Shown: one piece after another, positions 18,216 to 26,322 of the stretch
Position numbering within the stretch: position 1 is the first letter of the stretch
Layout of the letters: the number at the start of each line of letters is the position of its first letter
DNA from: Parapedobacter pyrenivorans
GTDB taxonomy: Bacteria; Bacteroidota; Bacteroidia; Sphingobacteriales; Sphingobacteriaceae
Assembly: GCF_014636865.1 (NCBI RefSeq)
Contig: NZ_BMER01000003.1
Location: 62,215 to 126,214, forward strand
Length of the DNA: 64,000 nucleotides
Direction of reading: 5' to 3'
Position numbers and translations under genes: made by a program
Notes under the pieces: model-generated
What the model was told of the DNA's origin: nothing
Database searches by the model: none
What the model saw: the letters and a program-made list of their open reading frames with translations, nothing else

Positions 18216-18303
18216 TGGCGGAGAGTGAGGGATTCGAACCCCCGGTCCTTTGACAGACAACGGTTTTCAAGACCGCCGCATTCGACCACTCTGCCAACTC
18301 TCC
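18216..18303 (-). tRNA. tRNA-Ser (anticodon UGA)
   Basis: An 88-base class II tRNA with encoded CCA (18218-18216). The acceptor stem is GGAGAGT/ACTCTCC, the anticodon stem GCGGT/ACCGT holds loop CTTGAAA with anticodon TGA, a long variable arm follows, and the T-arm has GGTTCGAATCC. It reads UCA/UCN codons. The promoter lies immediately upstream. Confidence 0.97.
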
Positions 18304-18307
18304 GCCG

Positions 18308-18338
18308 CAAAAGTACAAACTCTGCCACATTTTGCAAA
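18308..18338 (-). promoter_or_regulatory. Consensus promoter of tRNA-Ser
   Basis: On the minus strand TTTG (18338-18335), exactly 19 bases, then TACTTTTG (18315-18308). Only four bases separate the -7 element from the mature tRNA 5' end, so the primary transcript should have almost no 5' leader. Confidence 0.85.
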
Positions 18339-18454
18339 TTCAATTGTACTTTTTTTGGTAACACGTACACTGTGAGGGAAAAAAACTTTTATGTTTTTGT
18401 CCAATCTGAGAAATCCGTTTGTCATTGGGGTATAAACATCAAAAATTTATTAAA

Positions 18455-18907
18455 ATGGAAACTAGAATTAATGCATTTGAAAAAGGACAAAAAGCGCTAA
18501 CGACGTTATTCGGGATCGGCAGCTATTTGCGTAAATCTACCATCGACAAACAACTATTGGAATTGGTGAATTTCAGGGTATCACAAATCAACGGCTGCGC
18601 CTTCTGCTTGGATATGCATTCCAAAGAATTAAGGGCTGCTGGAGAGACGGAGCAACGCCTCTACGGAATCAGTGCCTGGCGGGAAACGCCGTACTATACC
18701 GATCGTGAGCGGGCGGCTTTCGCGTGGGCCGAGGCGGTAACCGCCACGCACGTAGCTGACGAGGTGTATCAGCTAGCTAAATCCCAGTTCTCAGATGAGG
18801 AACTGATCGATCTTACCTTGGCCATAACGACCATCAACACGTACAATCGCTTCAATATTGCTTTTGCAACGGTGCCGGGCGGGTACGAAGTCGGCATGTT
18901 TGGCTAA
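18455..18907 (+). CDS. AhpD-like carboxymuconolactone decarboxylase-family protein
   Basis: A 150-residue alkylhydroperoxidase D-like protein. The active-site motif Cys-Ala-Phe-Cys-Leu-Asp-Met-His (CxxC with histidine three residues later) is intact near residues 48-55, which points to a thiol peroxidase/disulfide function rather than lactone decarboxylation. The ATG at 18455 starts the recognisable family N-terminus (METRINAFEKGQKAL); an in-frame TTG upstream is not needed. It is followed 75 bases later by a YCII/DGPF protein and then by a convergent ECF sigma factor, a combination that suggests a sigma-controlled redox response. Confidence 0.92.
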   Translation: METRINAFEKGQKALTTLFGIGSYLRKSTIDKQLLELVNFRVSQINGCAFCLDMHSKELRAAGETEQRLYGISAWRETPYYTDRERAAFAWAEAVTATHVADEVYQLAKSQFSDEELIDLTLAITTINTYNRFNIAFATVPGGYEVGMFG

Positions 18908-18982
18908 AAAGTGTGAAATGAAGAGCTAATTTCCTAGCTTTATCGCACGATTTTAGCACGTATAAACCAATAGGTATGACTG

Positions 18983-19324
18983 ATGAATGAGTTTTTATTG
19001 ATTTTCCGGAGAGATTTTACCACGGCGGCGGATCAGCCTTCCGCCGAATCGTTGCAGCAGCACTACCGGGCGTGGAAAGAATGGTTCGAAAACCTTGCGG
19101 CACAGGATAGATTGGTGGGACCGACTAAGCGATGGGATGGTGCGGGAAAAGTGGTCCGAAACGCCAAAGATGTGACGGATGGCCCCTATGCAGATATCAA
19201 GGAGTCTATTGGCGGTATGCTGATCATCAAAGCCAACGACTACGATGAAGCCGCAGAAGTCGCGAAAGATTGCCCGATATTTGCCTTCGGAGGCAACGTC
19301 GAAATACGGAAGGCGCTAAGCTGA
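18983..19324 (+). CDS. YCII-related (DGPF-domain) protein
   Basis: A 113-residue ferredoxin-like alpha/beta-barrel protein of the YCII/DGPF family. The family tetrapeptide appears as Asp-Gly-Pro-Tyr in VTDGPYADIKESIGG (about residues 65-80). Biochemical function is unknown for most members. In many genomes DGPF genes lie next to ECF42-type sigma factors, and here such a sigma factor gene converges on it 82 bases away. ATG at 18983 is used; another ATG at 18976 is out of frame. A long-stem terminator follows. Confidence 0.9.
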   Translation: MNEFLLIFRRDFTTAADQPSAESLQQHYRAWKEWFENLAAQDRLVGPTKRWDGAGKVVRNAKDVTDGPYADIKESIGGMLIIKANDYDEAAEVAKDCPIFAFGGNVEIRKALS

Positions 19325-19354
19325 CCTGTACTTCGTGGCCGCATAAGCGTTGCA

Positions 19355-19408
19355 TAGCCAACAACCGACTCCCCTGCCCCTGGCTTGGAGTTGGTTGTTG
19401 CTTTTTTT
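19355..19408 (+). terminator. Terminator after the YCII gene
   Basis: A long imperfect stem (AGCCAACAACCGACTCC with GGAGTTGGTTGTTGCT) closes a 14-base loop and is followed by seven T on the plus strand. The T run overlaps the stop of the convergent sigma-factor gene. Confidence 0.85.
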
Positions 19409-20648
19409 ATAGCGCTGCACTCAGCTGCCGCATATTTCCCGTGATGACCGTTTTGTCACCCGCCGTCTTGGCGAGGTCCAGTGCCGTTCTGAAATGGGCC
19501 AGTGCCTTCTTATTGTCGACATCGGTATAAAGATGCCCCAATAGTGCATAGTAAAGGTGGCTATCCAACGGCGTTAGCTTCGATGCGGCGTGGATTGCTT
19601 CTTGCTTTCCGTTCACTTTGGAAAGGGCGTAGATTCGATTCAGTGCAGCTATCGGTGAGTCTTCGATAAGCAACAGGCTGTCGTAGAGCGCAAGTATGTG
19701 CGTCCATTTCTGTACGGTGTCTTCTTTTTTGGTATGCCAATAAGCGATGCCGGCTTCTACATGGTACTTAGATAAGGCTTGCCCCGAGGATGACTGGTTC
19801 AGGAAATAACCGCCGCGTTCGATCAATTCCATATTCCATAACGATTCGTCCTGATCGGGATACAGGATGAGTTCACCGCTTTCGGTAGTCCGGGCATCGA
19901 ACCTGGAAGCGTGAAAACACATGAGTGCCATCAGGGCATTAACTTGGGGGAGATTGGTGGATTCATTTTGTATGAGCAGGTAGACCAGCCGCATCGCTTC
20001 CGTACAGAAATCTTTTCGCAAGGCCACATCCTGCGAGGTGGAGTAATAGCCTTCGGAAAACAGGAGGTAAATGGTCTTCAGCACGCTATCAAGCCGATCT
20101 ACGACTTCTTGCTCAGTGGGATAGGCAATGGCGATATTTTCTTCCTTTAGCTTCTCTTTGGCACGGTTTATCCGCTTATAGATGACCTCCCTATTGGTTA
20201 GGTAGGCATCGGCGATCTCATTGACGTTGAAACCGCAAAGCAGGTTGAGCGCTAAGGCAATTTGGGCGGCATGGGGATTGCAGGGATGGCAGACCGCGAA
20301 GATCATCGCCAGTTGGCTGTCCGTAATGTTTTTTTCGGAGAGGTCGACCTCGATTTCATAGCCTTGGTTTTGCGCACGGTAAGCCAATTCGGGCGTGATC
20401 TTTTGCTCATAGGTATTACTCCGCTTGAAATAATTTCGGGTTTTATTCTTTGCAACCGTATACAGCCAGGCTGTCGGGTTTTCGGGCACTCCTCTGAGCG
20501 TCCAAACCTCTGTGGCGGAAAGAAAGGTGTCACTGACAATGTCCTCTGCGATTTCGATATGTTTGATGCCAAACAGGTTACTCAGTACCGAGACAATCTT
20601 CTGGTATTCCGTTCGGAACAACCGAGGTATCAATGTTACGACGTCCAT
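19407..20648 (-). CDS. ECF42-type RNA polymerase sigma factor with C-terminal extension
   Basis: A 413-residue extracytoplasmic-function sigma factor, about twice the usual length. Region 2 is at about 10-80 (FLSATEVWTLRGVPENPTAWLYTVAKN) and region 4 at about 120-175 (ALNLLCGFNVNEIADAYLTNREVIYKRINRAKEKL). From about 185 on there is the large helical/TPR-like extension of the ECF42 group with the conserved stretch near DQDESLWNMELI. The extension is thought to replace an anti-sigma factor as regulator. The group is characteristically linked to DGPF proteins, and one is encoded convergently next door. It follows the ABC-F gene by 71 bases on the same strand. Confidence 0.9.
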   Translation of the reverse strand: MDVVTLIPRLFRTEYQKIVSVLSNLFGIKHIEIAEDIVSDTFLSATEVWTLRGVPENPTAWLYTVAKNKTRNYFKRSNTYEQKITPELAYRAQNQGYEIEVDLSEKNITDSQLAMIFAVCHPCNPHAAQIALALNLLCGFNVNEIADAYLTNREVIYKRINRAKEKLKEENIAIAYPTEQEVVDRLDSVLKTIYLLFSEGYYSTSQDVALRKDFCTEAMRLVYLLIQNESTNLPQVNALMALMCFHASRFDARTTESGELILYPDQDESLWNMELIERGGYFLNQSSSGQALSKYHVEAGIAYWHTKKEDTVQKWTHILALYDSLLLIEDSPIAALNRIYALSKVNGKQEAIHAASKLTPLDSHLYYALLGHLYTDVDNKKALAHFRTALDLAKTAGDKTVITGNMRQLSAAL

Positions 20649-20719
20649 ATTAAAAAATACCTGGGTAAAGGTACAAAGGCATTTTTAAAGTTTTACGGTG
20701 ATCTTGTCAAACGAACGAA

Positions 20720-22312
20720 CTAGGCTATTTCGATAGTATGTGTTACCTTTATCTGCTTCAGGAAATAGGTATCGTGAGAGATGACCAATAGTGTTCCGCG
20801 ATATTCATTGATCGCCGCCGTCAGTATTTCGATATTCTGAATATCCAGGTTATTTGTCGGTTCATCCAACACGATGATATCGGGCGCCCGGTTATCGATC
20901 GTCATGCAACAGATGAGCAGTCGCATTTTTTCGCCGCCGCTCAATACGGCGCAGGGTTTTTCCCAGTCGTCCTTCGTAAACAGAAACCGGTGCAGACAGA
21001 TTTTCAGCTCGTGGTCGGGGCGTGCTTCAGAATTGAATTGATGTGCTTGCTCGACAACAGTTAGCTCATTGGCGATCAACGAGTAATCCTGATCGATATA
21101 AATGACCTTGGCATCTGCCCGATGTAGCGATCCGATACGGGGATGGAGGTTGCCCAACAGCACGTTGATCAACGTGGTCTTGCCCGACCCGTTCGCGCCG
21201 TTGATGGCCGTGCGATCGCCACTTAAAACCTGGAAGCTCAACGGCTTTTTCCACAGCGGCGGCTGATCACCGTACCCGAAATTTATGTTGTCGGCTACAA
21301 GCAATCGCTTGCCTTGGTGAAGCGTTGAATGGCTGATCGCCAGCTTCATTTTGTCGATATCGGGCAAGGCGTCGCGCAGTCGCCCCAGCTCTTCGGATAT
21401 AGCGCCCGTTTTTTCTGCATGGATCCCCTTCATGCGCGATGTACTTTTTTCCGCGTTGTCCTTCAGGGTTTTCATGACGATGGTGGGAAGCCCAGCCTTT
21501 TCTTGCTTTTTCTTACCGCGGGCATCCAGTTTGTGCTGCCGTTCCATGGATTCCCGTGCGGTTTCTTTTGCCTTCCGGAGCGATTTCTCGGTATTCTTAA
21601 GCTGTTGGTTCAACGCACCGGTCGCGATCGCCTTCTGCGTAGTATAGAAATCATAGTTGCCGCCATATACCGTTATACCTTGTGGGCCAAGCTCGCAAAC
21701 CTTATTTAGGCGATTCAGCAATGCCCTGTCGTGGCTGACCACCACCAGGGTATGCCTGCAGGAGGTTACATAGGTATATAGTAGTTCCCTGCCAAGTGAA
21801 TCCAGATGGTTGCTTGGTTCATCCAACAAAACGATATCCGGCTGGTGTATATCGATTCCGGCAAGGAATACCCTGGCCTTTTGACCGCCACTAAGGGTGC
21901 CAAGTTGGTCGCTTAGGGCTATCCCGTCTAACCCCCAATGGGCAAATGCGGCTGCACAGCGCTCTTCGATCATCCAATCATCATCGAGCGCCTCCATGTT
22001 CACTTCCGTGGCGTGACCGGCCAAGATTTCCTGTAGCGCATGTAGTTTGTCTGCTACCTGGAGGGCCTGGGCAATGGGTTGGTCATTGAACTGGCCGAAA
22101 AGCTGTGGCAGGTAGTAGGGTTTGCTAGCAGCCCGTACCTGCCCGCTCGACGGAAGCAGATGACCAGCCAGAAGCTTTAACAGGGTTGATTTTCCGACGC
22201 CATTGTTGCCGATTAACGCAACCTTTTCTTGTTTATTGATGGTGAGATTGATGCCATCAAACAATAAATCACTATTGGGATGGGTGTATGTGACACCTTG
22301 TAGGGTAAGCAT
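20720..22312 (-). CDS. ABC-F family ATP-binding protein
   Basis: A 530-residue protein with two fused ABC ATPase domains and no membrane segment. Walker A motifs are GNNGVGKST (near 36) and GANGSGKTT (near 345). Signature motifs LSGGQ and LSGGE and Walker B regions VLLDEPSNHLD and IVLDEPTNNLD are all intact. The charged linker between the domains (about 225-310, Lys/Glu/Arg-rich) is typical of ABC-F proteins, which enter the ribosomal E site and can rescue translation or protect from antibiotics. The start at 22312 is preceded by AAAGGAA; a longer frame to 22372 lacks family similarity. Housekeeping and resistance roles cannot be separated by eye. Confidence 0.93.
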   Translation of the reverse strand: MLTLQGVTYTHPNSDLLFDGINLTINKQEKVALIGNNGVGKSTLLKLLAGHLLPSSGQVRAASKPYYLPQLFGQFNDQPIAQALQVADKLHALQEILAGHATEVNMEALDDDWMIEERCAAAFAHWGLDGIALSDQLGTLSGGQKARVFLAGIDIHQPDIVLLDEPSNHLDSLGRELLYTYVTSCRHTLVVVSHDRALLNRLNKVCELGPQGITVYGGNYDFYTTQKAIATGALNQQLKNTEKSLRKAKETARESMERQHKLDARGKKKQEKAGLPTIVMKTLKDNAEKSTSRMKGIHAEKTGAISEELGRLRDALPDIDKMKLAISHSTLHQGKRLLVADNINFGYGDQPPLWKKPLSFQVLSGDRTAINGANGSGKTTLINVLLGNLHPRIGSLHRADAKVIYIDQDYSLIANELTVVEQAHQFNSEARPDHELKICLHRFLFTKDDWEKPCAVLSGGEKMRLLICCMTIDNRAPDIIVLDEPTNNLDIQNIEILTAAINEYRGTLLVISHDTYFLKQIKVTHTIEIA

Positions 22313-22440
22313 GATTCCTTTCGTTAAAACGTGAGCAATTGAATAAACCTGAGCCTGCAGGTCTTTTCGCATTCCTGAAAGAAATCAAATCTTACATATA
22401 CGTGCCTTTTGTTGACGATGCAAAGGTAAGTAAAAATATA

Positions 22441-22471
22441 ATTGCATATAGAAGCAACTTTAGTTAAGTTT
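22441..22471 (+). promoter_or_regulatory. Promoter of the Gfo/Idh/MocA gene
   Basis: ATTG (22441-22444), 19 bases, then TAAGTTTG (22464-22471), a full -7 match, about 70 bases before the start. Confidence 0.65.
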
Positions 22472-22541
22472 GCTCTCCAGCGAAAAAATCAAACAATCCG
22501 GTTGCGATTGCGTTGGCCATAACAGACAAACCCATAACGAT

Positions 22542-23657
22542 ATGATGACAACTTCTCGTCGCGATTTCCTACAAAAGTTGGCCGTGTCGGCGGCGGCCGT
22601 GCCATTCCTGTCGACTGATGTATTTGCTGGTCTACGACCCACTGCGCAGGGCTCTGTGCTACGGGTAGCACTTATGGGGCTCGGGGGCTATGCCTCGCGG
22701 GTAGCCGAGTCCATGCAGTCCTGCAAACGGGCTAAAATAACCGGATTGATCAGCGGCACCCCGGCCAAGCTAGATGAATGGGGTGCGAAATACGGCGTTC
22801 CCGAAGGGAGCCGGTATAACTATGAAAATTTCGACAAGATCAAGGATAATCCGGATATTGATGCGGTATACGTGATTACGCCAAATGCCCTCCATCACGA
22901 CCAAGTAATCCGGGTGGCTAAAGCCGGTAAACACGCCATCTGCGAAAAGCCAATGGCGCTCAATGCGGCAGAAGGCGAGGAAATGATAGCGGCCTGTGCT
23001 GCTGCCGGCGTGAAATTACTGGTGGGTTATCGGCTGCATTTTGAAGCTAAAACATTGGAAGTGGTGAGAATGCGCAGCGAAGGTGAATTTGGGAAAATCA
23101 AATTCTTTCAAGGGCAATGTGGTTTTCGGATCGGCGACCCGAACCAGTGGCGGCTAGATAAGGCGCTAGCGGGTGGCGGTGCGATGATGGATATCGGTAT
23201 ATATGCGATAAACGGGGCTCGCTATATGGTGGGTGAAGAGCCAATTTGGGTAACCGCCCAAGAAACCAAAACGGATACGGTAAAATTTAAAGAGGGGGTG
23301 GATGAAACCATTCTCTTCCAATTGGGCTTCCCAAGCGGTGCTGTGGCCTCTTGCTTGTCTACCTACAATATGAATTACCTCGACCGCTTTTTCCTCAACG
23401 GCGAAAAAGGGTTTGCTGAGTTACAACCGTCTACCGGGTATGGTCCCATTGAAGGGCGCACGAACAAGGGTAAACTGACACAGCCCCATGTAACCCACCA
23501 AACGCAACAAATGGATGAAATGGCGGGCATTATCTTGGACGGCAATGAGCCAGTGGTACCGGTAGACGGCCTCGAAGGGCTGAAGGACCTGAAGGTAATC
23601 GATGCGATATACCGGGCTTGTGCAACAGGCGAACGGCAGGAACTGAAGCTAGTTTAG
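22542..23657 (+). CDS. Gfo/Idh/MocA-family oxidoreductase with Tat signal
   Basis: A 371-residue NAD(P)-dependent sugar or polyol oxidoreductase. The N-terminus MMTTSRRDFLQKLAVSAAAV is a twin-arginine signal (SRRDFL), so the folded protein with bound cofactor should be exported to the periplasm. The Rossmann part (ALMGLGGYASRVAES) and the Glu-Lys-Pro motif of the family (AICEKPMALNAAEGEEM) follow, then GYRLHFEAKT. Periplasmic relatives include glucose-fructose oxidoreductases. The substrate is not predictable. The start at 22542 is set by the Tat motif and lies after a consensus promoter; the codon before is also in frame but unneeded. Confidence 0.93.
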   Translation: MMTTSRRDFLQKLAVSAAAVPFLSTDVFAGLRPTAQGSVLRVALMGLGGYASRVAESMQSCKRAKITGLISGTPAKLDEWGAKYGVPEGSRYNYENFDKIKDNPDIDAVYVITPNALHHDQVIRVAKAGKHAICEKPMALNAAEGEEMIAACAAAGVKLLVGYRLHFEAKTLEVVRMRSEGEFGKIKFFQGQCGFRIGDPNQWRLDKALAGGGAMMDIGIYAINGARYMVGEEPIWVTAQETKTDTVKFKEGVDETILFQLGFPSGAVASCLSTYNMNYLDRFFLNGEKGFAELQPSTGYGPIEGRTNKGKLTQPHVTHQTQQMDEMAGIILDGNEPVVPVDGLEGLKDLKVIDAIYRACATGERQELKLV

Positions 23658-23687
23658 CGATTTGCTGTGGCCCGCACTGATGGCTAG

Positions 23688-24413
23688 CTACAGGAGCTTG
23701 GTCCACTTGCCGGACTTCTTGAAGTACTTGATAGTGCCGTAATAAACAGCCAGGATTAGCAGTATGACAATAAGCCAGGTGTTTCGGGTGGTTGTATCCC
23801 ACTGCCAATGGGTGTACTTGAATACCAATATCAGCGTGATCGCTAACAGCCAGATCACTTGTGTATTGTACTCCCGCACCAGCCAGCGCCGCCATGAAAA
23901 ATGCATACCGGAGATGGTTTTCCCCAACCCTACGGGATTGATCAACCACCGATGTACGCGTTTTGAATAGGCGTCGAACTGGCTACCAAACTTGTTTCTC
24001 AGAAAATGTTCCTCGGCCAAAACAATGGCTTGGTAAATAAAGAGGAAAAGCGGAATGAAAACCAATACGTATAGCAATGAATTGACAAGGATCCCCACGC
24101 CGACCAGCATCAAGATGTTGCCTACATATAATGGATTACGGCAATGCGCAAAGATGCCATTGGTGACCAATTCGTTGGCATACACTTTTTTATCCTTACC
24201 ACCCCGCACAATGTAGGCCAACGAAATCGTCGCCCCGCGGATAAGCTGCCCCAAAATGGTCACAGTAAGGCCGATAAACAGGGGAAACTTGTAATAGCCA
24301 AGGCCAAAGGTCGCCTCGTCGAAAATTGATCGCGACGGAATGAAAAGCGCAAGGTAAAGGAAAATAAAGACGTAATTCCGGTACTTGAAGAAAAAATTGC
24401 CAATCTGAATCAT
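23688..24413 (-). CDS. Isoprenylcysteine/phospholipid methyltransferase-like membrane protein
   Basis: A 241-residue integral membrane protein with about five hydrophobic segments. It shows the ICMT/PEMT family core: LVTNGIFAHCRNPLYVGNILMLVG (near 90-113), in which the Arg-Asn-Pro-Leu-Tyr stretch binds S-adenosylmethionine, and the downstream Glu-Glu pair in VLAEEHFLRNKFG. It should methylate a lipid or lipid-anchored small molecule at the inner membrane. It is 7 bases downstream of the CmoA-like gene, so the two SAM-related proteins are likely made together. The substrate is unknown. Confidence 0.82.
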   Translation of the reverse strand: MIQIGNFFFKYRNYVFIFLYLALFIPSRSIFDEATFGLGYYKFPLFIGLTVTILGQLIRGATISLAYIVRGGKDKKVYANELVTNGIFAHCRNPLYVGNILMLVGVGILVNSLLYVLVFIPLFLFIYQAIVLAEEHFLRNKFGSQFDAYSKRVHRWLINPVGLGKTISGMHFSWRRWLVREYNTQVIWLLAITLILVFKYTHWQWDTTTRNTWLIVILLILAVYYGTIKYFKKSGKWTKLL

Positions 24414-24420
24414 TACAACA

Positions 24421-25155
24421 TTAATTTTTTACGGCAATAAATCCTGAAAAATTATACCATTTAAAGAATACTTCCGTATGGCTGAAACCAGCTTCCATTA
24501 GCATCTTCATGTTTTCGCTCAGCTTATAGGGAATCAGCACATTCTCCAATGCTTCCCGTTTTTGGGAAATCTCCAATTCGCTATAATGGTTGCGACGTTT
24601 GTAATCGTAATAATAGGTAATGAAATTACGGTTGAATAGGCTGTCTTCTGCCAATATCTTTTCTGAAATAAGCAATACGCCACCCGGTTTAAGGCCTTCG
24701 TATACTTTCCTAAGCAACCTCTCCCGGTATATCGGCCGTACAAACTGGAGCGTGAGACAAAGGATTACCACCGATGCATTTTCAATTTCGAAATCTTGGT
24801 GAAGATCGGCATTTTTCAACTCATACTCCCGCGTAAGCCCGGCCTCTTTGAGCTTCTCCGCACATTTCTGCAACATATCTTTTGAGTCATCTACGCCTAC
24901 AAAGCGTACCCGCCCATCCACCAGTGGATCCAAGTTGAGGAATGTGGTACCCGTTGAGCAACCCAGGTCGTAAACATTGGTATCTGCAACAGCGAATTCT
25001 GCCGCTTGTTCGATGATCATCCGTTGGATTTCGGTATAAAATGGAACGGAGCGCTCCACCATATCATCAAATGCATTGGCTACGGTTGCACCAAACTTGA
25101 AATCTGAGGGCTTTTTGATCACCTCATTGAATACATCGTCCTTTTTCTTTGTCAT
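24421..25155 (-). CDS. cmoA: CmoA-like carboxy-S-adenosylmethionine synthase / methyltransferase
   Basis: A 244-residue class I SAM-dependent protein that resembles E. coli CmoA along its whole length, from VANAFDDMVERSVPFYTEI near the N-terminus to the SAM loop VYDLGCSTGTT, the ENASVVILCLTLQFV strand, LLISEK and the near-identical motif YSELEISQKR. CmoA converts SAM and prephenate to carboxy-SAM, which CmoB uses to make cmo5U in the tRNA wobble position. No cmoB is in the window, and instead a membrane methyltransferase follows by 7 bases. It may therefore be a true CmoA or a relative with another acceptor. Confidence 0.8.
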   Translation of the reverse strand: MTKKKDDVFNEVIKKPSDFKFGATVANAFDDMVERSVPFYTEIQRMIIEQAAEFAVADTNVYDLGCSTGTTFLNLDPLVDGRVRFVGVDDSKDMLQKCAEKLKEAGLTREYELKNADLHQDFEIENASVVILCLTLQFVRPIYRERLLRKVYEGLKPGGVLLISEKILAEDSLFNRNFITYYYDYKRRNHYSELEISQKREALENVLIPYKLSENMKMLMEAGFSHTEVFFKWYNFSGFIAVKN

Positions 25156-25243
25156 AAAGTTCCTAGGCTACACACCTCAGTGATTGAATGGCGACCAAAG
25201 TAGCCGCGAAATCTGGAAAGAATCTGGAAAGAATGCGCAAACG

Positions 25244-26299
25244 TCAATGCTCTTCCTTAAAATATACCTTGTAGTAATTCATGCCCTTTTCGTCGTCGTA
25301 ACCCTTTTCGATATACTCCCTTTTGCCATGTACGTAGATGTGGAAGTTTTTATCCAATTTCAACACACTTTTATAAGTAGCCTGAGCTTTTTTCACGGCT
25401 CCACTTGAGATATCGAACTGTTCACCAAAAGGAGATTCATAGTCCGTTTCAAATTGCTGGCGATAACTGTCAAAGAGCGTAGCTGCCTTCGGGTTGCCCA
25501 ACACTTCTTCTTCGAATTCTTGCTTTTTGAATGTTTCATGTTCCTTGAAGTAATCCATAGAGCGGTTTAGCAGGTCAATTTTATCGGTGCGTTCCAATTC
25601 AAACGCGTCATCCAGGCCTTCATTCACGAACTGCTTATATACCTTCAGGAAATTGCCCGTTTTGTTGAAGCCGTCGTTGCGTACGCGCACACCTAGGAAA
25701 TCATCTTTCCAATATACGGCCTCCTGCTGGCGGTTGGTCTGGTCAACGACCAGCACCTTATATCCTTGGTCGCTTTCCGTATTGATGATAAGACATCCTT
25801 TATCCAATTTGTTGATATTGATCGCTTCTTGCTCATACCCCAGATGAAACATCCCCTGGGCGGGAGAAACTTTAAGAAAAGGCTCCTTGGTCTCTGATTT
25901 AAATATCCCGATAGCATCGTGGACCTCCCCTTCCAGTTGCACATCACGGAGTTGCACTACATAGAGTTCGCCCCCCTTGATATTGGGATGGTTGGATGCC
26001 TCAAAGAGGTGCTTGCCGATTTGCTGCCCGAATGCCTGAAAATCCAATTCGCCTTCAAAAAATGATTTACAAAAATGGTAGATCTCATTCAACGCCAGCG
26101 TTTCGCTGGAATGGAATAGCCGATATACCTCATTGAGCTTGGCAAATGGGCTGAGGAAATAATGCATCAATAAGGTGGCCAATAGCTCATCCTCCAAAAC
26201 GAAGGGCGATTCACTAAGTACATAGAATTCGTCATTCTGCTTATTGCCTACGCGATGAATAGCTAATTGTTCGATAGTAGCGTCTGTATGGTAAAACAT
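25244..26299 (-). CDS. NdpA/YejK-type nucleoid-associated protein
   Basis: A 351-residue protein of the 37-kDa nucleoid-associated family (PF04245). Family members bind DNA non-specifically or interact with topoisomerases and the nucleoid; a few occur in defence loci. The start at 26299 (MFYHTDATIEQLAIHRVG) gives the canonical N-terminus; the longer frame overlaps the preceding gene and has a non-family sequence. The body has the expected pattern, with LYVVQLRD, GIFKSETKEPFLKV, KGCLIINTE and the acidic-basic helix FEEEVLGNPKAATLFDSYR. It starts 23 bases after the deacetylase-like gene, so both are probably in one operon. Confidence 0.85.
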   Translation of the reverse strand: MFYHTDATIEQLAIHRVGNKQNDEFYVLSESPFVLEDELLATLLMHYFLSPFAKLNEVYRLFHSSETLALNEIYHFCKSFFEGELDFQAFGQQIGKHLFEASNHPNIKGGELYVVQLRDVQLEGEVHDAIGIFKSETKEPFLKVSPAQGMFHLGYEQEAININKLDKGCLIINTESDQGYKVLVVDQTNRQQEAVYWKDDFLGVRVRNDGFNKTGNFLKVYKQFVNEGLDDAFELERTDKIDLLNRSMDYFKEHETFKKQEFEEEVLGNPKAATLFDSYRQQFETDYESPFGEQFDISSGAVKKAQATYKSVLKLDKNFHIYVHGKREYIEKGYDDEKGMNYYKVYFKEEH

Positions 26300-26322
26300 G
26301 TTCTTAAATGGGTTAATGCATT

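Noticed and set aside
17982-18260. A 92-codon frame on the minus strand running from tRNA-Ser into the GC-rich spacer.
   Set aside because: Its N-terminal part is the translated 3' half of tRNA-Ser and its terminator; no start signal or family similarity.
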